Assembly: GCF_019175385.1 (NCBI RefSeq)
Contig: NC_083343.1
Location: forward strand, 52,660,457 to 52,724,456
Source of the DNA: Lycium barbarum
Lineage: Eukaryota > Streptophyta > Magnoliopsida > Solanales > Solanaceae
Length of the DNA stretch: 64,000 bases
Direction of reading: 5' to 3'
The first letter of the stretch is position 1. Every line of letters begins with the position of its first letter. Shown one piece after another: positions 46,180-58,318 of the stretch. A program made the position numbers and the translations under genes. The notes below the pieces were generated by a model. That model did no database searches, was not told the DNA's origin, and saw only the letters and a program-made list of their open reading frames with translations.

Positions 46180-49100
46180 TGTAACGACCCAATCCCGTAG
46201 GCCGTGACTAGTGCCCGATCTGGGCACTCAAACGCATTCCAGTATATAGCAGAAGCCGACAAGGCTTTATTTCAAATTTAGCTAATTTCCAGAAAATTTC
46301 GGCAGAGTCTCCTTTGTTTTACGGACTATCCCAAATACCCTGCACGCAGAAAATACCAACAAAGGCCACACAGGGCCAACAGAGCAACATTTAAATATAT
46401 GCGGACCGGCCGCCGCGGCGAATGGGATCGCCCAAACACAACATATACACACATCTGTACAGAAAGACCCCAACACACAAACATGTCTACAGACCTCTAA
46501 ACAGACCAACAGAATCATATGGCGGGACAGGGCCCCGCCGTACCCATGAACGAGAATATACATATATAGAAGTGACAGACTGTACCAAAAGATGGCTCTG
46601 AATAAAAGAGCGCTCCAAATGGCAGAAAAGTTATCCTAGACAGACGTATCGGCAAACCTGTCGTCGGTACCTGTGCGGCATGAAAACGCAGCCCCCGAGG
46701 AAAGGGGGTCAGTACGAAATATGTACTGAATATGTAAAGCCTAAATTACAGAAACAAAATCATAACTGGTACAGAACGTACAGAAAGTGAGCAGAAAATC
46801 CAAAGTATCAAATACATATTTTCAAAACATGCAGAGTGTGTACAGAAACATATGTCATGTCAAATCCGGCCCCTTCCAAGGGACTCGGCAGACAGAACAT
46901 GGCCACTCTCCCGACGTTGGTGCCACAACACAGAAGGATCAGAATGGGGGCATAACCCCGTCACATAATATATCATATCAGATGGCCATAGCAGATCATA
47001 TCAGAACAAGCGTACATGGCACAGCATACTCCGCAAACCCATGTACGCGTATACCTGCCCCCTCACATCGAGGCACGGTGAACAATGCAAAGGATCACGC
47101 TTGACAACATATCCTGGCCCGGGCTCAGTGTGGGAAGCATTGGGGCATCCACGAGTGGAGTAGTGAGAGACTAATGCAATTAAAATATCATAAATGTTTC
47201 CATAGACTCGATGAGGCATATCAAAGACAACCGATCCAATGAAGTCAGAAGGGATCATAATAAATGAGTTTCGGACATCATCGTGAATTACAGAGCATAA
47301 CCTTTCTGAAGTTGTTCCGAGTGTCAAAACAATTTATCAGACTTAATGGAATATTTAAAACAATGTTTGTTAAGTAATTAGAATGGTAGTCAAAACATTT
47401 CTTTCGAAAACCGCTCGAAAGTAAGACTTGAGTACAATACGGGCAAAACCGGAAATAGTGGGCCCACCTCGGGACAAGCAAGGCGGTGGGCTCAAATTAC
47501 ATATTTTAAACTTATGGGGTCACCTACAAAGGTTCTATGGACGTTCTATAGCTTTCCAAGGAGTTTAGAGAAAGTTTGCATAATTTCCAAGAATACAAAC
47601 CAAAAGGGCTCAATCTTACTGAAGGAAAAAGCGAGATTTTCAATTGCGGATTCCGATGGGCAGAAAGTCTTTCGAGGCCCGAATCCGATTCTAATACACT
47701 TAGGCATGCCAAAAGAAGGATCGGGGTAGCTTTACATACCGTTCTAGCTCCTTACGTCTCTCCAAACTCACTTCCCGTTTTGTCAAAAATCTGCAAATGG
47801 TCAAGTTTACCAATTGTGAGTTATAGATTCTACGAATTCAACTTAACTCATATATGTCTATCGAAATTTCGGCAGCACCTCCCCTATAAATATAGCACCC
47901 CCGAGAATTCAACTCGGCCAAAACAATCATCAACAACCCAACAACAACACCCACAACAACAACAATCAATATAATACACAATATGACATAACTAGTTCTA
48001 CTTGCCGACATAATGCCTTAGCCTTTATTTCATCTTTAATTTCCAAACAAATCTCAATGGTTTCACATTCGTCATTGATCTAGATCATCACAATATAGTT
48101 TAGAAGCATTTCATATCGCTTCCTTAAATTATACACACGATATACATAATATACAACTTTCCGCCAAAGTCATATTTCATCCAAAGCTTCTAATCTTTGG
48201 CATACATATTCATGACATGTTTTCATGTTCCAAATTCATCAATAATCATCATCACTTGCAACCTAACAACTTCATTTTCGCAATGTCGTGATCGTACTAA
48301 AACGACATAAGCTTCTACATTCCATTTCAATACAAACTTATATCATTTTATCTTCATTTACATTGCAAGCATCACAATAACACAACTAACACATTAAACA
48401 AAATTAATTCATTAGCATCCTACCAACACCATACCACACGGCCAAACCCCTATATTTCAACTTCAACCAAATTTATTCAACTCTAATTCTCCATATGAAT
48501 TCCATCATACACACAACTAGAATACAACATAAATTTCAACTCATTTCACTTACACATTAACACACACACACGGCCACATTCTATATTCCATACCCACTTT
48601 GAAAACTTCCATTTTTCCATACAATCAACTCATTTCTACATACTACAACACAAACAAGACTTCATAACATAAGGATAGGGAATAAATTCTCACCTTTTCC
48701 TCTAGTCTTCTTCACTTGGAGGTATGGTCACTTTGATGAATTTGATGCTTCTCTCTCCAAACCAACTACACCAAGTTACAAAGGGTGCTCAACTTAGTAA
48801 GGAAATCACAAGAGAAAATTTTTTCGAGCAATATTTTTGGTGGTGATTTTTGCAAGCCAAACCCGAGCCCTTCTTCTTCTTGCTCTCTCTTGTTTGGTTT
48901 TTGTTTGTTCTATGCTTCTTGAACAATCTAAGGGATAAGATGATATATATATAAAATGGTCCCCTTATTAATTTAACACATGGGAAAATTAATAAAATCA
49001 TGGGCTTGGGCCATTGGCTTGGCCGGCCACCTACAAAGTTTTTGGGCCTCATTTTACTTCTTATTTTACAAGCCCAATTGGCTACAAATTTTATGTTTGC

Positions 49101-49278
49101 AATTCCCGAAGCTAATTTCCAAAATTCCACGTTTTGCCCTTAGCCTTCCTCGACACTTCCATATTAATATTCTTTCATGCACAACTCTTATGTTAAATAC
49201 CCTCAACTATAACCTTATTTCTTATAAGTCAAAATTATTTCCAATTTTTCCAAAGGTGCGAAAACACGGGATATAACA
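46180..49278 (-). repeat. E3 5' LTR
   Basis: 3,099 bp. The inner terminus reads TGTAACGACCC, where the 3' LTR has TGTCACGACCC. It contains the hairpin (46709-46729), the donor-like GTATGT (GT at 47739-47738, exon side AACG rather than AAAG) and a TATA tract (48944-48955). The U3 is short, about 0.33 kb, and the region downstream of the TATA box long, about 2.7 kb. No gene. Confidence 0.95.
48944..48955 (-). promoter_or_regulatory. E3 LTR TATA box
   Basis: The minus strand reads TTTATATATATA, about 325 bp inside the LTR. It is followed about 30 bases later by an AAGCATAGAACAAAC region that could hold the transcription start. Assignment rests on position and composition. Confidence 0.6.
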
Positions 49279-49283
49279 CTCGC

Positions 49284-51122
49284 CCTCCTGTCTACCTGTG
49301 GGCATGAACACAGTGTCCAAAGAAAACGGACGTCAGTACGAACATTGTACTGAGTATGTAAGGCAAGAAGGAAATAAACATAACAGAAAGATCATGAGTC
49401 GAGAGGCAAAGATATAACCTGCACAAGTGTCATAGGCAATCGCCTTACTTACATATATCATATTTTACATAATCATAGTATACATGTCATCACATCATAT
49501 AAATCATCTCATCATAGTCCTCGTCGTTAACCCGCGTCCGGGTAACCATCATATGCCGCCCACTAGCGGTGATCATGCCCGGCCCTCTAGGCTCGGTGTA
49601 ACATCGCAGGCCGCCTTAGCGGTGACATGCCCGGCCATCTAGGCACGATGAAATCATATGCATCCCACCTTAGTGGTGACATGCCCGGCTATCATGGCGC
49701 GGTGGAATTTTATCATCACAAAATCAATCATAACACATCACTCTTACACATCTCATTACATAGCATCATCTTATGGACATATCATACATTAGCATCAAGA
49801 GCATACGTTGGGATTTAAGGGAAATCACACTATATCGGGGTGACGTAAGGTCGTAAACCCCCGATTACATTATGAACGTTTATGAGTATCGTGCCTCGCC
49901 TTGAAGGAAATAGAGCATAAGGCGAGTGTTAACAAAGATAACATCATACCACAACTTCTTGAATCGCTATACTCTAGCTCATTATCATTACCATCATATT
50001 CATATGTAGTTCAATATATAGAAGGACTTGTAGGCTTCGTTTTGAGAAGGATTATATAAGACTCGAAGGATTCATGCCTTTTGAAAGAAAAGATAAACCT
50101 TACATACCTTTATCGTCTAAGAAATCTAGCATTCACTTGCTCTCCTTCGATATCACGCCTCTACCTTCAAGAGAGAATTCGTACTAACGTTAGTTAATCA
50201 GCTATAAGAACGTGTTACTAATTCTAGAGAAATGTGGGCAGCATTTCCTTTGTTTATACTACTTTTCCCATCTTCTATATCAACTCTCAAGAGTTCACAA
50301 CAACATTCACAATATTAAAATCAACAATCGTCATTCATATACATTTATCGCAATTCACCATTTCTTTCCAATTTCTCCACATTTAGACTTATACCTTATT
50401 ATCACTCTTTCACGTATATAATACTTATTCCATGGTTTAAACATAAATTACAACATATTCGCAACCTCAACATATTAACATTAATGATCTAATTCAACTA
50501 CCACTCACCCATGGTACTATTCACTCATTTATGACCCATTGGCTATGCTTTTCTACAATTCAGGTATCTTAACCTTCCAATACCTTAAAAAACATGAGAT
50601 GGTCATGAAACTTACCTTGGATGATGGTTGAACAAGTCTTGAGTGGAGTTTCTCCTCTAACACCAAAACCCTATCTCACCTCTTTTGGTTTTCTTGGAGG
50701 AAGATGAACTTTAGTTAGGTTTCACACTTTTGTTTTCATGAATTTGATGTTGTTGATCTTGGTTTTCCTTTGATTTCTCTTGTAGTTGAAGAGTAGGAAG
50801 GGTTCTAGATGTTTCTTGAAGTGTGGAGTGAGAGTTGAATGAAAATGAAATGAAAAAGGGGTCCCTATATCAATCTTAGGGGCATTATGACTTTTCTCTT
50901 AGACATCATTATGCCATCATAGACTTGTTGCTCGAAATTCTTATCCATCAGACCACATATAATTCGCTTTCCTTGGCAACTTTCCTTCCTTGTTGTGTAT
51001 GCCTTTAAAATCTCGTTGAGGGTCATCTAATACTCTTTCTTACTCGTCAAAACATCGCATATGCTATGTCCTCCGTTATCCTATTCACTGTACATGTACG
51101 GGGCATTTTCCAAGGTGTAACA
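49284..51122 (-). repeat. E4 3' LTR, right piece
   Basis: It continues the LTR interrupted at 37943; positions 49279-49283 are the second CTCGC copy. The hairpin is at 49333-49353 (TCAGTAC, 7 nt, GTACTGA) and the donor-like AAAG|GTATGTAAGG has GT at 50107-50106. Between them is a diverged repeat of CCGGCC..CTAGGC..GGTG near 49560-49705. It ends AAGGTGTAACA. No gene. Confidence 0.9.
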
Positions 51123-51159
51123 TTCTTCCCCCCTTTTGGAACATTCGTCCTCGAATGTT
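51123..51159 (-). other. E4 polypurine tract with adjacent hairpin
   Basis: The minus strand reads CCAAAAGGGGGGAAGAA before the LTR. AACATTCG/CGAATGTT at 51140-51159 is identical to the E3 hairpin. Confidence 0.9.
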
Positions 51160-51325
51160 AAACACTCGGGATTCTACGAAAATTTCGCCAGAGTTTCCCC
51201 TGTAACTTGGCACTAACAACCTGTCACAACAACCCATAATATCATCGCCTCACAGGGCTACACCACAATATCAACATATCTATGGTCACACACGACCAAA
51301 AGCATAAAGATAAAGTATACATACC

Positions 51326-52922
51326 TTATATTGCTGGTGTTTCATCCTGGATTTCTCCTGGGGGTTGGAATAAGTGTGGGTACTTGAACTTCATACTCTC
51401 TTCCGCTTCCCAAGTCATCTCTTCCCGATTGTGGTTTCGCCACAATACTTTGACTGATGCTACTTCTTTATTTTGAAGCTTTCGCACTTGCCTATCTAGG
51501 ATGGCAATAGGCACCTCTTCATAAGTTAGCCTTTCCGTTATTTGTACATCATCTATAAGGACAATCTTTGTGGGATCTCCAACACACTTACAGAGCATCG
51601 AAACGTGAAAGACTGGATGGACTAAATCAAACTCCGAAGGCAAATCCAATTCATAAGCTACCTGCCCCACCTTGCGGGTGATCTTGTAGGGTCCAATGTA
51701 TCTAGGACTTAGCTTCCCCTTTTTGACAAATCTCATCACCCCTTTCATTGGTGACACTTTCAGAAATACCCAATCATTAACTTGAAATTCCAAGTCTCAC
51801 CGGCGGTTGTCCGCATAAGACCTTTGCCGACTTTGAGCTGTCAGCAACCAATCTCGGATCACCTTGACCTTTTCTACTGCTTGTTGAATCAATTCGGGGC
51901 CTATTAATTGTGCTTCCCCTGTTTCAAACCATCCAATTGGAGATCTACATTTCTTTCCATATAAGGCTTCATATGGAGCCTTTTGTATACTAGAATGGTA
52001 GCTATTGTTGTATGCAAACTCGATTAGCGGCAAATAATCATCCCAACTACCACCGAAATCCAGTACACACGCTTGTAGCATATCTTCCAAAGTCTGAATA
52101 GTGCGCTCGGCTTGCCCATCGGTCTGTGGATGAAATGCCGTGCTAAGTTTCACTTGAGTGCCTAGACCTTCTTGAAAAGACTTCCAGAACTTAGCTGTAA
52201 ACTGTGCTCCTCTATCGGTGATAATAGACAATGTAATTCCATGGAGTCGCACAATTTCTCTGAGATACAACCTCGCATTATTTTCGGCTGAGTATGTAGT
52301 TCTAACTGGAAGAAAATGGGCTGCTTTTGTCAATCTATCCACAATCACCCATAAAGTCATATCTGTCACGGGAACGAGGTAATCCCACGATGAAATCCAT
52401 GTTGATCACCTCCCATTTTCAGGTGGGTATCCCTATTACTTGCAATAAGCCTCCTGGCTTCTGATGTTCAACTTTTACTTGTTGGCAGTTTGGACATTGT
52501 GCTACAAATTCTGCTAGCTCTCTCTTCATGCCATCCCACCAGTATATGATCTTGAGATCATGATACATTTTAGTTTTACCTGGGTGAATAGAATACAGGG
52601 AACAATGTGCTTCTTCTAGAATTCTTCGGCGCAATTCCGCCACATTCGGCACACATAGCCTGCCTCGGTATCGGAGAATCCCATCCATAGAAACTTCAAA
52701 CAGAGACTTTTCTTTCCCGTGAGATGTGTCTCTGTAGTGGCACAATTGAGGATCTTCATGTTGCCGTTCTCTTACTTCCCTATCCAAGGACGAAATGGTG
52801 GAATCATTGATAATAATCCCTGCATCACCCGAATCAATTACACGCACTCCCAGATTAGCTAATTGGTGAAGTTCCTGAACCATCTCTTTCATTTCCGGAG
52901 GTATTTCACATAAACTGCCCAA
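51326..52922 (-). pseudogene. E4 integrase with chromodomain-like tail, broken
   Basis: Three pieces in polyprotein order. 52419-52922 holds the tail of the RNase H linker and the H2C2 zinc-binding region ([18 protein letters not shown]) and ends in TGA. 51797-52369 holds the core (VIVDRLTKAAHFLPV, IITDRGAQFTAKFW, TDGQAERTIQTLED) after a frameshift near 52370-52400. 51326-51793 follows a TGA at 51797-51799 and holds [19 protein letters not shown] and the tail [17 protein letters not shown]. The motifs are well preserved despite the breaks. Confidence 0.92.
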
Positions 52923-54056
52923 CGATCATCGGCTAAGTGCATCGGCTACTACATTTGCTTTCCCGGGGTGGTACAAAATATTTACATCATAATCTTTCAA
53001 TAATTCTATCCACCGCCTCTGCCGTAAATTCAACTCCTTCTGTTTGAAAATGTACTGAAGACTTTTGTGATCTGTATAGATATGAACGTGCACACCATAA
53101 AAATAATGTCTCCACATTTTTAAGGCATGAATGACCGTAGCCAAATCGAGATCATGAGTTGGGTAATTCTTTTCATGTTTCCGCAGTTGTCTCGAAGCAT
53201 ATGCAATAACTATACCATGCTGCATCAATACGCATCCTAATCCCACACCGGAAGCATCGCAATACACAACATAGCCATCTGGCCCTTTTGGAAGTGTTAA
53301 AACTGGAGCTGAGGTCAACTTATTTTTCAACTCTTGGAAACTGCGCTCACAAGAATCGTTCCATTGAAATTTAGCCGACTTCTGGGTTAACTTCGTCAGT
53401 GGGGCTGAAATAGATGAGAAGCCCTCTACGAATCTTCTATAATAACCTGCCAAACCCAGAAAACTACGAACTTCTGTAGGCGTCGTAGGCCTTGGCCAAG
53501 TCTTCACAGCCTCAATCTTCTGAGTGTCGACTCGAATGCCATCATCTGAAATAATATGGCCCAGAAATGTTACAGAATTCAGCCAGAACTCACACTTTGA
53601 AAATTTTGCATATAATTCCCGGGCTCGAAGAATGCCAAGCACAATTCTCAAATGATCTGCATGTTCTGATTCCGTGCGAGAATACACAAGAATATCATCA
53701 ATAAATACTATCATAAATAGATCCAAGAGGGGCCTGAATACATTATTCATCAGATTCATAAACACGACCGGAGCATTAGTCAACCCGAATGACATCACCC
53801 GAAATTCATAGTGGCTATATCTCGTTCTGAAGGCTATTTTTGGAATATCTGCTTCTCTAACTCTCACCTGATGATAACTCGATCTCAAATCTATTTTAGA
53901 AAACCACTTGGCACCTTGCAACTGATCGAACAAGTCATCAATCCTTGGAAGAGGATATTTGTTCTTTATCGTCACCTTGTTCAATTGCCTATAGTCGATG
54001 CACATTCGCAGGGAACCATCTTTCTTTCTCACAAACAAGACCGGTGCTCCCCACGG
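52923..54056 (-). pseudogene. E4 reverse transcriptase and RNase H
   Basis: The 370-codon stretch 52926-54038 has [47 protein letters not shown] and FIDDILVYS (about 53683-53716), then RNase H with [28 protein letters not shown] and YTDHKSL. The residue aligned with the RNase H Glu of E3 (DLELA) is Asp here (DLDLA). The frame ends at TGA after VADALSR. A TAA at 54059-54057 separates the first RT residues. Confidence 0.92.
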
Positions 54057-55093
54057 TTATGAACTAGGTCTAATGAATCCCTTCTCGAGTAAGTCTTTCA
54101 ACTGCGCCTTTAGCTCTTTCAATTCTGCCGGAGCCATTCGATAGGGAGGAATAGAAATAGGCTTGGTGTCCAGCAATAGATCAATAGCGAAATCAATTTC
54201 CCTTTCTGGAGGAAGTCCTGGAAGTTCATCTAGGAATTCATTCACTACCGGAACTGACTGGAAAGTTGGCGGCTTTGCCTCTGTGTCATGAACCCGAACT
54301 AAGTGATAAATATAACCCTTGGCTATGATATTCCTTGCCTTAAGATAGGAAATAAACCTACCCTTTGGCGATGCTACATTACCTTTCCATTCAAGCACGG
54401 GCTCTCCCGGAAATTGAAATCGAACTACTTTCGATCGGCAATCAACATTTGCATAACACGAGGCCAACCAATCCATACCTATGATTACATCGAAATCTAC
54501 CATTTTTAGCTCAATCAAATCAGCTTTTGTCTGACGATCACATATCACAATGACACAATTTCTGTACACTTGTCTTGCTATCCCGGGATCACCAACCGGA
54601 GTGAGTACCTCAAAGGGTTTAATTGACTCGGGTTTCACCCCAAAACAACCAGCAACATATGGAGTAATATAAGAGAATGTAGAACCCGGATCTATCAACA
54701 CATACACATCACGGGAGAATATAGACAATATACCTGTAACCCCTTCCGGAGAGGACTCGAGACCCTGCTGTCCGGCTAAAGCTTATACACGGGCCGAGAC
54801 CCTGCTGCCTCTTGGCCTCTCCCTCGGGCTGCTGTCATCTGGGGAGTCTGCCCCGCTGGCCGTGCTAATGAGGAACCCGCTTCTAGGCCTGTGGGTTGAA
54901 ACCCACCTATGCCATACCGCGAAGGACAATCTCGCATCAAAAGCCTAGTCTGTCCGCAAACATAACAAGCATCGGTGTCCTGACGACACGACCCTGAATT
55001 CAACTTCCGACACTGGCTACATCGTAGAACTGGTGGTCCCCTCTGACTGTAATCACCCCCAAACTGAGAACCCGAAGCTCTCGAACTCTGACC
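54057..55093 (-). pseudogene. E4 zinc knuckles, protease and RT N-terminus
   Basis: 54057-54728 encodes the protease ([29 protein letters not shown]) and the RT N-terminus ([16 protein letters not shown]). Upstream, after a frame break and stop near 54730-54780, 54776-55003 carries the knuckle region. Its second knuckle reads CYVCGQTRLLMRDC and lacks the His seen in E1-E3, so it could not bind zinc in the usual way. Another stop lies near 55094. Confidence 0.88.
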
Positions 55094-55615
55094 CTAGCCT
55101 GAAGGAAAAGAGCGATCAAATCTCCTATCCGCGAGTCGGGGAGGCGCACTAGTCACTGACTGGCCTGAATGTCGGGAAGATGCCAATTCCACGAATTCGA
55201 TTTCGAAGGCATGGGCAATCTTCAATGTCCTCAACATTTCATCAATGAAACCTTGTGGGTCTTCTTCCGACTTTGACTCGAAGAACTCCGGAGGATTTAG
55301 ACTCATAAAATCACAGGCTTTAGTACTTGCTGCCCGATCACTTGAACCCACGTTTTGTCGTTGTGCTTGTGCGGTAACCAATTGTGTCAATAACTGGATG
55401 ACCTCGGTCATTTGTTGACCCGAAGCAGCCGGCAGAGGAATGGGAGCTGGGGCTCCTCCTTGCTCTTCCACATTGGGCGGGGTAGAGGAAGTATTAGACA
55501 AGGCCTCGTTATGCGATTCGCCCTCTTCAATGTTCATTGAAGGCCCTCTTTCTACCCGCCCCTTTGTCGTAGTCTTGCTCTTCTGGGCGGCTGTAGCCTT
55601 TCCCTTTGGCAGCAT
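55094..55615 (-). pseudogene. E4 gag with large in-frame deletion
   Basis: It starts at the ATG at 55615 (MLPKGKATAAQKSK), 1 nt after TTTCAG. The frame is also open upstream into the leader, to an ATG at about 55657. The N-terminal Pro/Ala-rich part and FIDEMLRTLKIAHA are present. Then ELASS joins directly to RHSGQSVTSAPPR, which in E2 lies about 480 bp further on. The capsid C-terminal half and basic linker are thus deleted in frame at about 55180. Confidence 0.88.
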
Positions 55616-55725
55616 TCTGAAATCATAACACACTATTAGGGAGGGTAAAATCTTATACATGGCTCTATCGCACGATCTCATAGAAGAAAGATGGTCATTT
55701 CTCCAGTGTTGATATATTAACGGTA
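55616..55725 (-). other. E4 leader remnant and chimeric junction
   Basis: Leader sequence with the conserved GCTCTATCGCACGATCT (55662-55678), shared with E1, E2 and E3, continues to about 55703. There it is replaced by LTR sequence like that of the solo LTR at 62800-62870. The primer site and hairpin are absent. Confidence 0.75.
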
Positions 55726-57177
55726 TGCACGAGTAGAATATCATGAGAAACCATATGCAAGCTAAATCATCATCTGAGACTCAATAGAATAATTAGAATA
55801 AACCAACACTGGAGAATCAAAGACAACTATCATGTCAAGTACCACTGAGAATTAGAGTTCATTGGAGTCATGTATGTTCATCATTTGCTCACTTTATGTA
55901 GTTCATGCCATAAAGAAAGAAGGGGTACATGCACTTTGGAACCTTTAGAAGTAGAGTCATAATCATAAAATCATTCCTATCCATGACATCATCAGAAGTG
56001 TTAAGAACCATGACTTTTAGCTTTTGAAGACAAGAAGGTTACGGAAGCATTTATGAAGTCATACCATAAGGATCATGCCTTTGAAAGAAAGGGATGAGCC
56101 TTAACATGCGTGTTAAGCCACCAACTACCTACACTTATCCGTCCGAGCCCGAAAGTCTACATATAAGACCATTCATACTATGATTAGGCCCATTATCATA
56201 TACTTATCCTAAGCCTTCAAATAATTCTTCCTAAAATCTGCCAAAATTTCGGCAGTATCTCCTCTGTTTATATGCCTAGCCCAGAATCGTAATTCAGCAA
56301 CCAACAACAACAAAAGTAACAACATCAATAATATCATTTCCAACACCAATATGTACCATAAAAATAGCCCACACGCTGTTTTTCAACTTCCATAACTAAC
56401 CAACTTACTACATAATTATTTAACGACTTTGTGTCCGATAATAAACCTTAAATAATACCAAAAAATAAAGATTCATACCTTCTTTCTTGTTAATACCGCA
56501 GTATCCTCAGTATCCACGCTTAAATCCACCGCAAAACAACACTAGAATCACAACCATGCGTTGCCCGGACCTAAACCACTACTCCGCTACTTGAAAATTG
56601 CTCACTTTTTGATTCCCTCTCTCTTCTCTTTAAATTTCTGGAATTTTCTGGGGCAAATCTGATGAAACAAAGGGGTTCTTACCCTTTTTATAAGGGTCAA
56701 ATTCGGGTCGGGTTACAGTAGCATTTTACTGCAGCAGCACTGTAGCAGGTCAGTACTGTAGCAGTACTGTAGCACGCATTTCTGCTCTGTCAGCTGAACT
56801 TGTAACGTCCATAATTCTCTACTCCGATGTCCTATCGACGAGCGATTTATTGCGTTGGAAACTAGAATTGACGAACTTCATCTTAGGCTTTTGTTTCACC
56901 TTAAAACACTTCATATGCTAAGAGATATGCGTCCCCCAAGTTGGACCAAAATTTTCACACAAGACATTACCCATCCTTTCTCCAAAGTCGTACTACTCCA
57001 TTTCCTCCACCCATTTCCTTATAAAACCTTCCGGTATACCTTATATACATCCTTCACTCATTAAATATACTTAATAATGCTTGCTCCTTATATTCCAAAG
57101 TGGTTTTACATAACACTAACTCAACGTACTTATGTTTCAAATTTGATAAGTGCTCTTCGAAGATACGGGGTGTAACA
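55726..57177 (-). repeat. E5: LTR fragment, right part
   Basis: GAATATCATGAG..CATATG and ATCATCTGAGACTCAATAGA match, inverted, the solo LTR near 62805-62860. It ends ACGGGGTGTAACA at 57177. The TATA box CTTATAAAA (about 56686-56694, minus) follows a cluster of three ACTGTAGCA repeats (56714-56790). The donor site is decayed (GCATGT, about 56108). The left end is lost at the E4 junction. No gene. Confidence 0.75.
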
Positions 57178-57345
57178 TCCTTCCACCCTTAAAAACATTC
57201 GTCCTCGAATGTTGTAGTGAGCCGATCCTCAATATCCTCATTGAATTTTGTTCGATTACCATATAGTTATACTATAATTTGGTCAGTTTCGTCCAGCTCT
57301 TTCTTAGCTCCTTATCAAATTCATTTGTGAGTCGTACAGTCTTCA
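57178..57345 (-). other. E5 polypurine tract and internal fragment
   Basis: TCCTTCCACCC (purine-rich on the minus strand) is followed by the AACATTCG/CGAATGTT hairpin (57194-57213), then internal DNA without coding similarity. It is cut at 57345 by the LTR of E6. Confidence 0.75.
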
Positions 57346-58263
57346 TGTCACGACCCAACCCCGTAGGCCGTGACTAGTGCCCAAGCTGGGCACTCGTATA
57401 CATATCTGTTAGACATAATCAAACTAAAACTAAACATAATCTGGAAGCTTTCGAAAACATAATGTTATCTCAGGACATCACGTACATATATCAAGGCAAC
57501 CTGTCTCCTGAGGAGTCACAACCATCAAAAGATAACATAGTACACAAGTCGACAAGGCTGTCATAACGCATGGGAACGTCCCAACTATACATACGCAAGC
57601 CGACAAGGCTGCCACTACATACAACATCCCAAAATATGTATATACGCAAGCCGACAAGGCTGCCACTACGAATGGGAACGTCCAAAAATGCAAGTCATGC
57701 TAACACAGCCGAACAACATCTATATACAACCCACACATATGTCCACAGACCTCTAAGAGTATAGATAGCAAAATATGATGGGACAGGACCCCGCCGTACC
57801 TCTGGATAAACATATACATATACATCATAAGATCTGAACCAAAAGTTAGACTCCGGAACAACGGAGCTCTTCAAGACATTTCAGTAGAAGTCCTATGCTG
57901 AAGGGTCACCAAACTGACTATCTGTACCTGCGGGCACGAAACGCAGCTCCCCGAAGAAAGGGGGTCAGTACGGAATATGTACTGAGTATATAAAGCATGA
58001 AATACAGTAAAAAGGATCATAACTGAAATAGGGGGTACAGAAAACAAGTACAATGTCCAGAATACCAAAACACTTGCCCTTTTGAAACATAAATCATGCA
58101 TGTCAATATCATATATCATACCCGACCCATTATGGGACTCGGTGAACATGGTCGCCACCCCGTCTTTGGCGCCATAACACAGTATAACTCCATAAACACA
58201 TCATAACGCCATAACACAGCATAACTCCATAAACACATCATAACGCCATAACATAGCATATCT

Positions 58264-58318
<55 letters not shown>

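Larger units (their letters stand above)
37944..49278 (-). mobile_element. E3: near-intact, young Tekay-type element
   Basis: 11,335 bp with two LTRs of about 3.0-3.1 kb that are nearly identical by eye, and a perfect target duplication CTCGC (37939-37943, 49279-49283). All landmarks are present on the minus strand: primer site, leader hairpin, gag-pol, polypurine tract. The polyprotein shows only two in-frame stops and one frameshift. It is the most recent insertion in this part of the window and sits inside the LTR of E4. Confidence 0.97.
37550..55703 (-). mobile_element. E4: Tekay-type element, split by E3 and missing its 5' LTR
   Basis: On the minus strand: the 3' LTR (37550-37943 plus 49284-51122) is interrupted by E3, then come polypurine tract, integrase with chromodomain-like tail, RNase H, RT, protease, knuckles, gag and part of the leader. 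The primer site, leader hairpin and 5' LTR are gone. At about 55703-55725 the leader joins an unrelated LTR. Numerous stops and a large gag deletion show it is inactive and older than E3. Confidence 0.9.
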
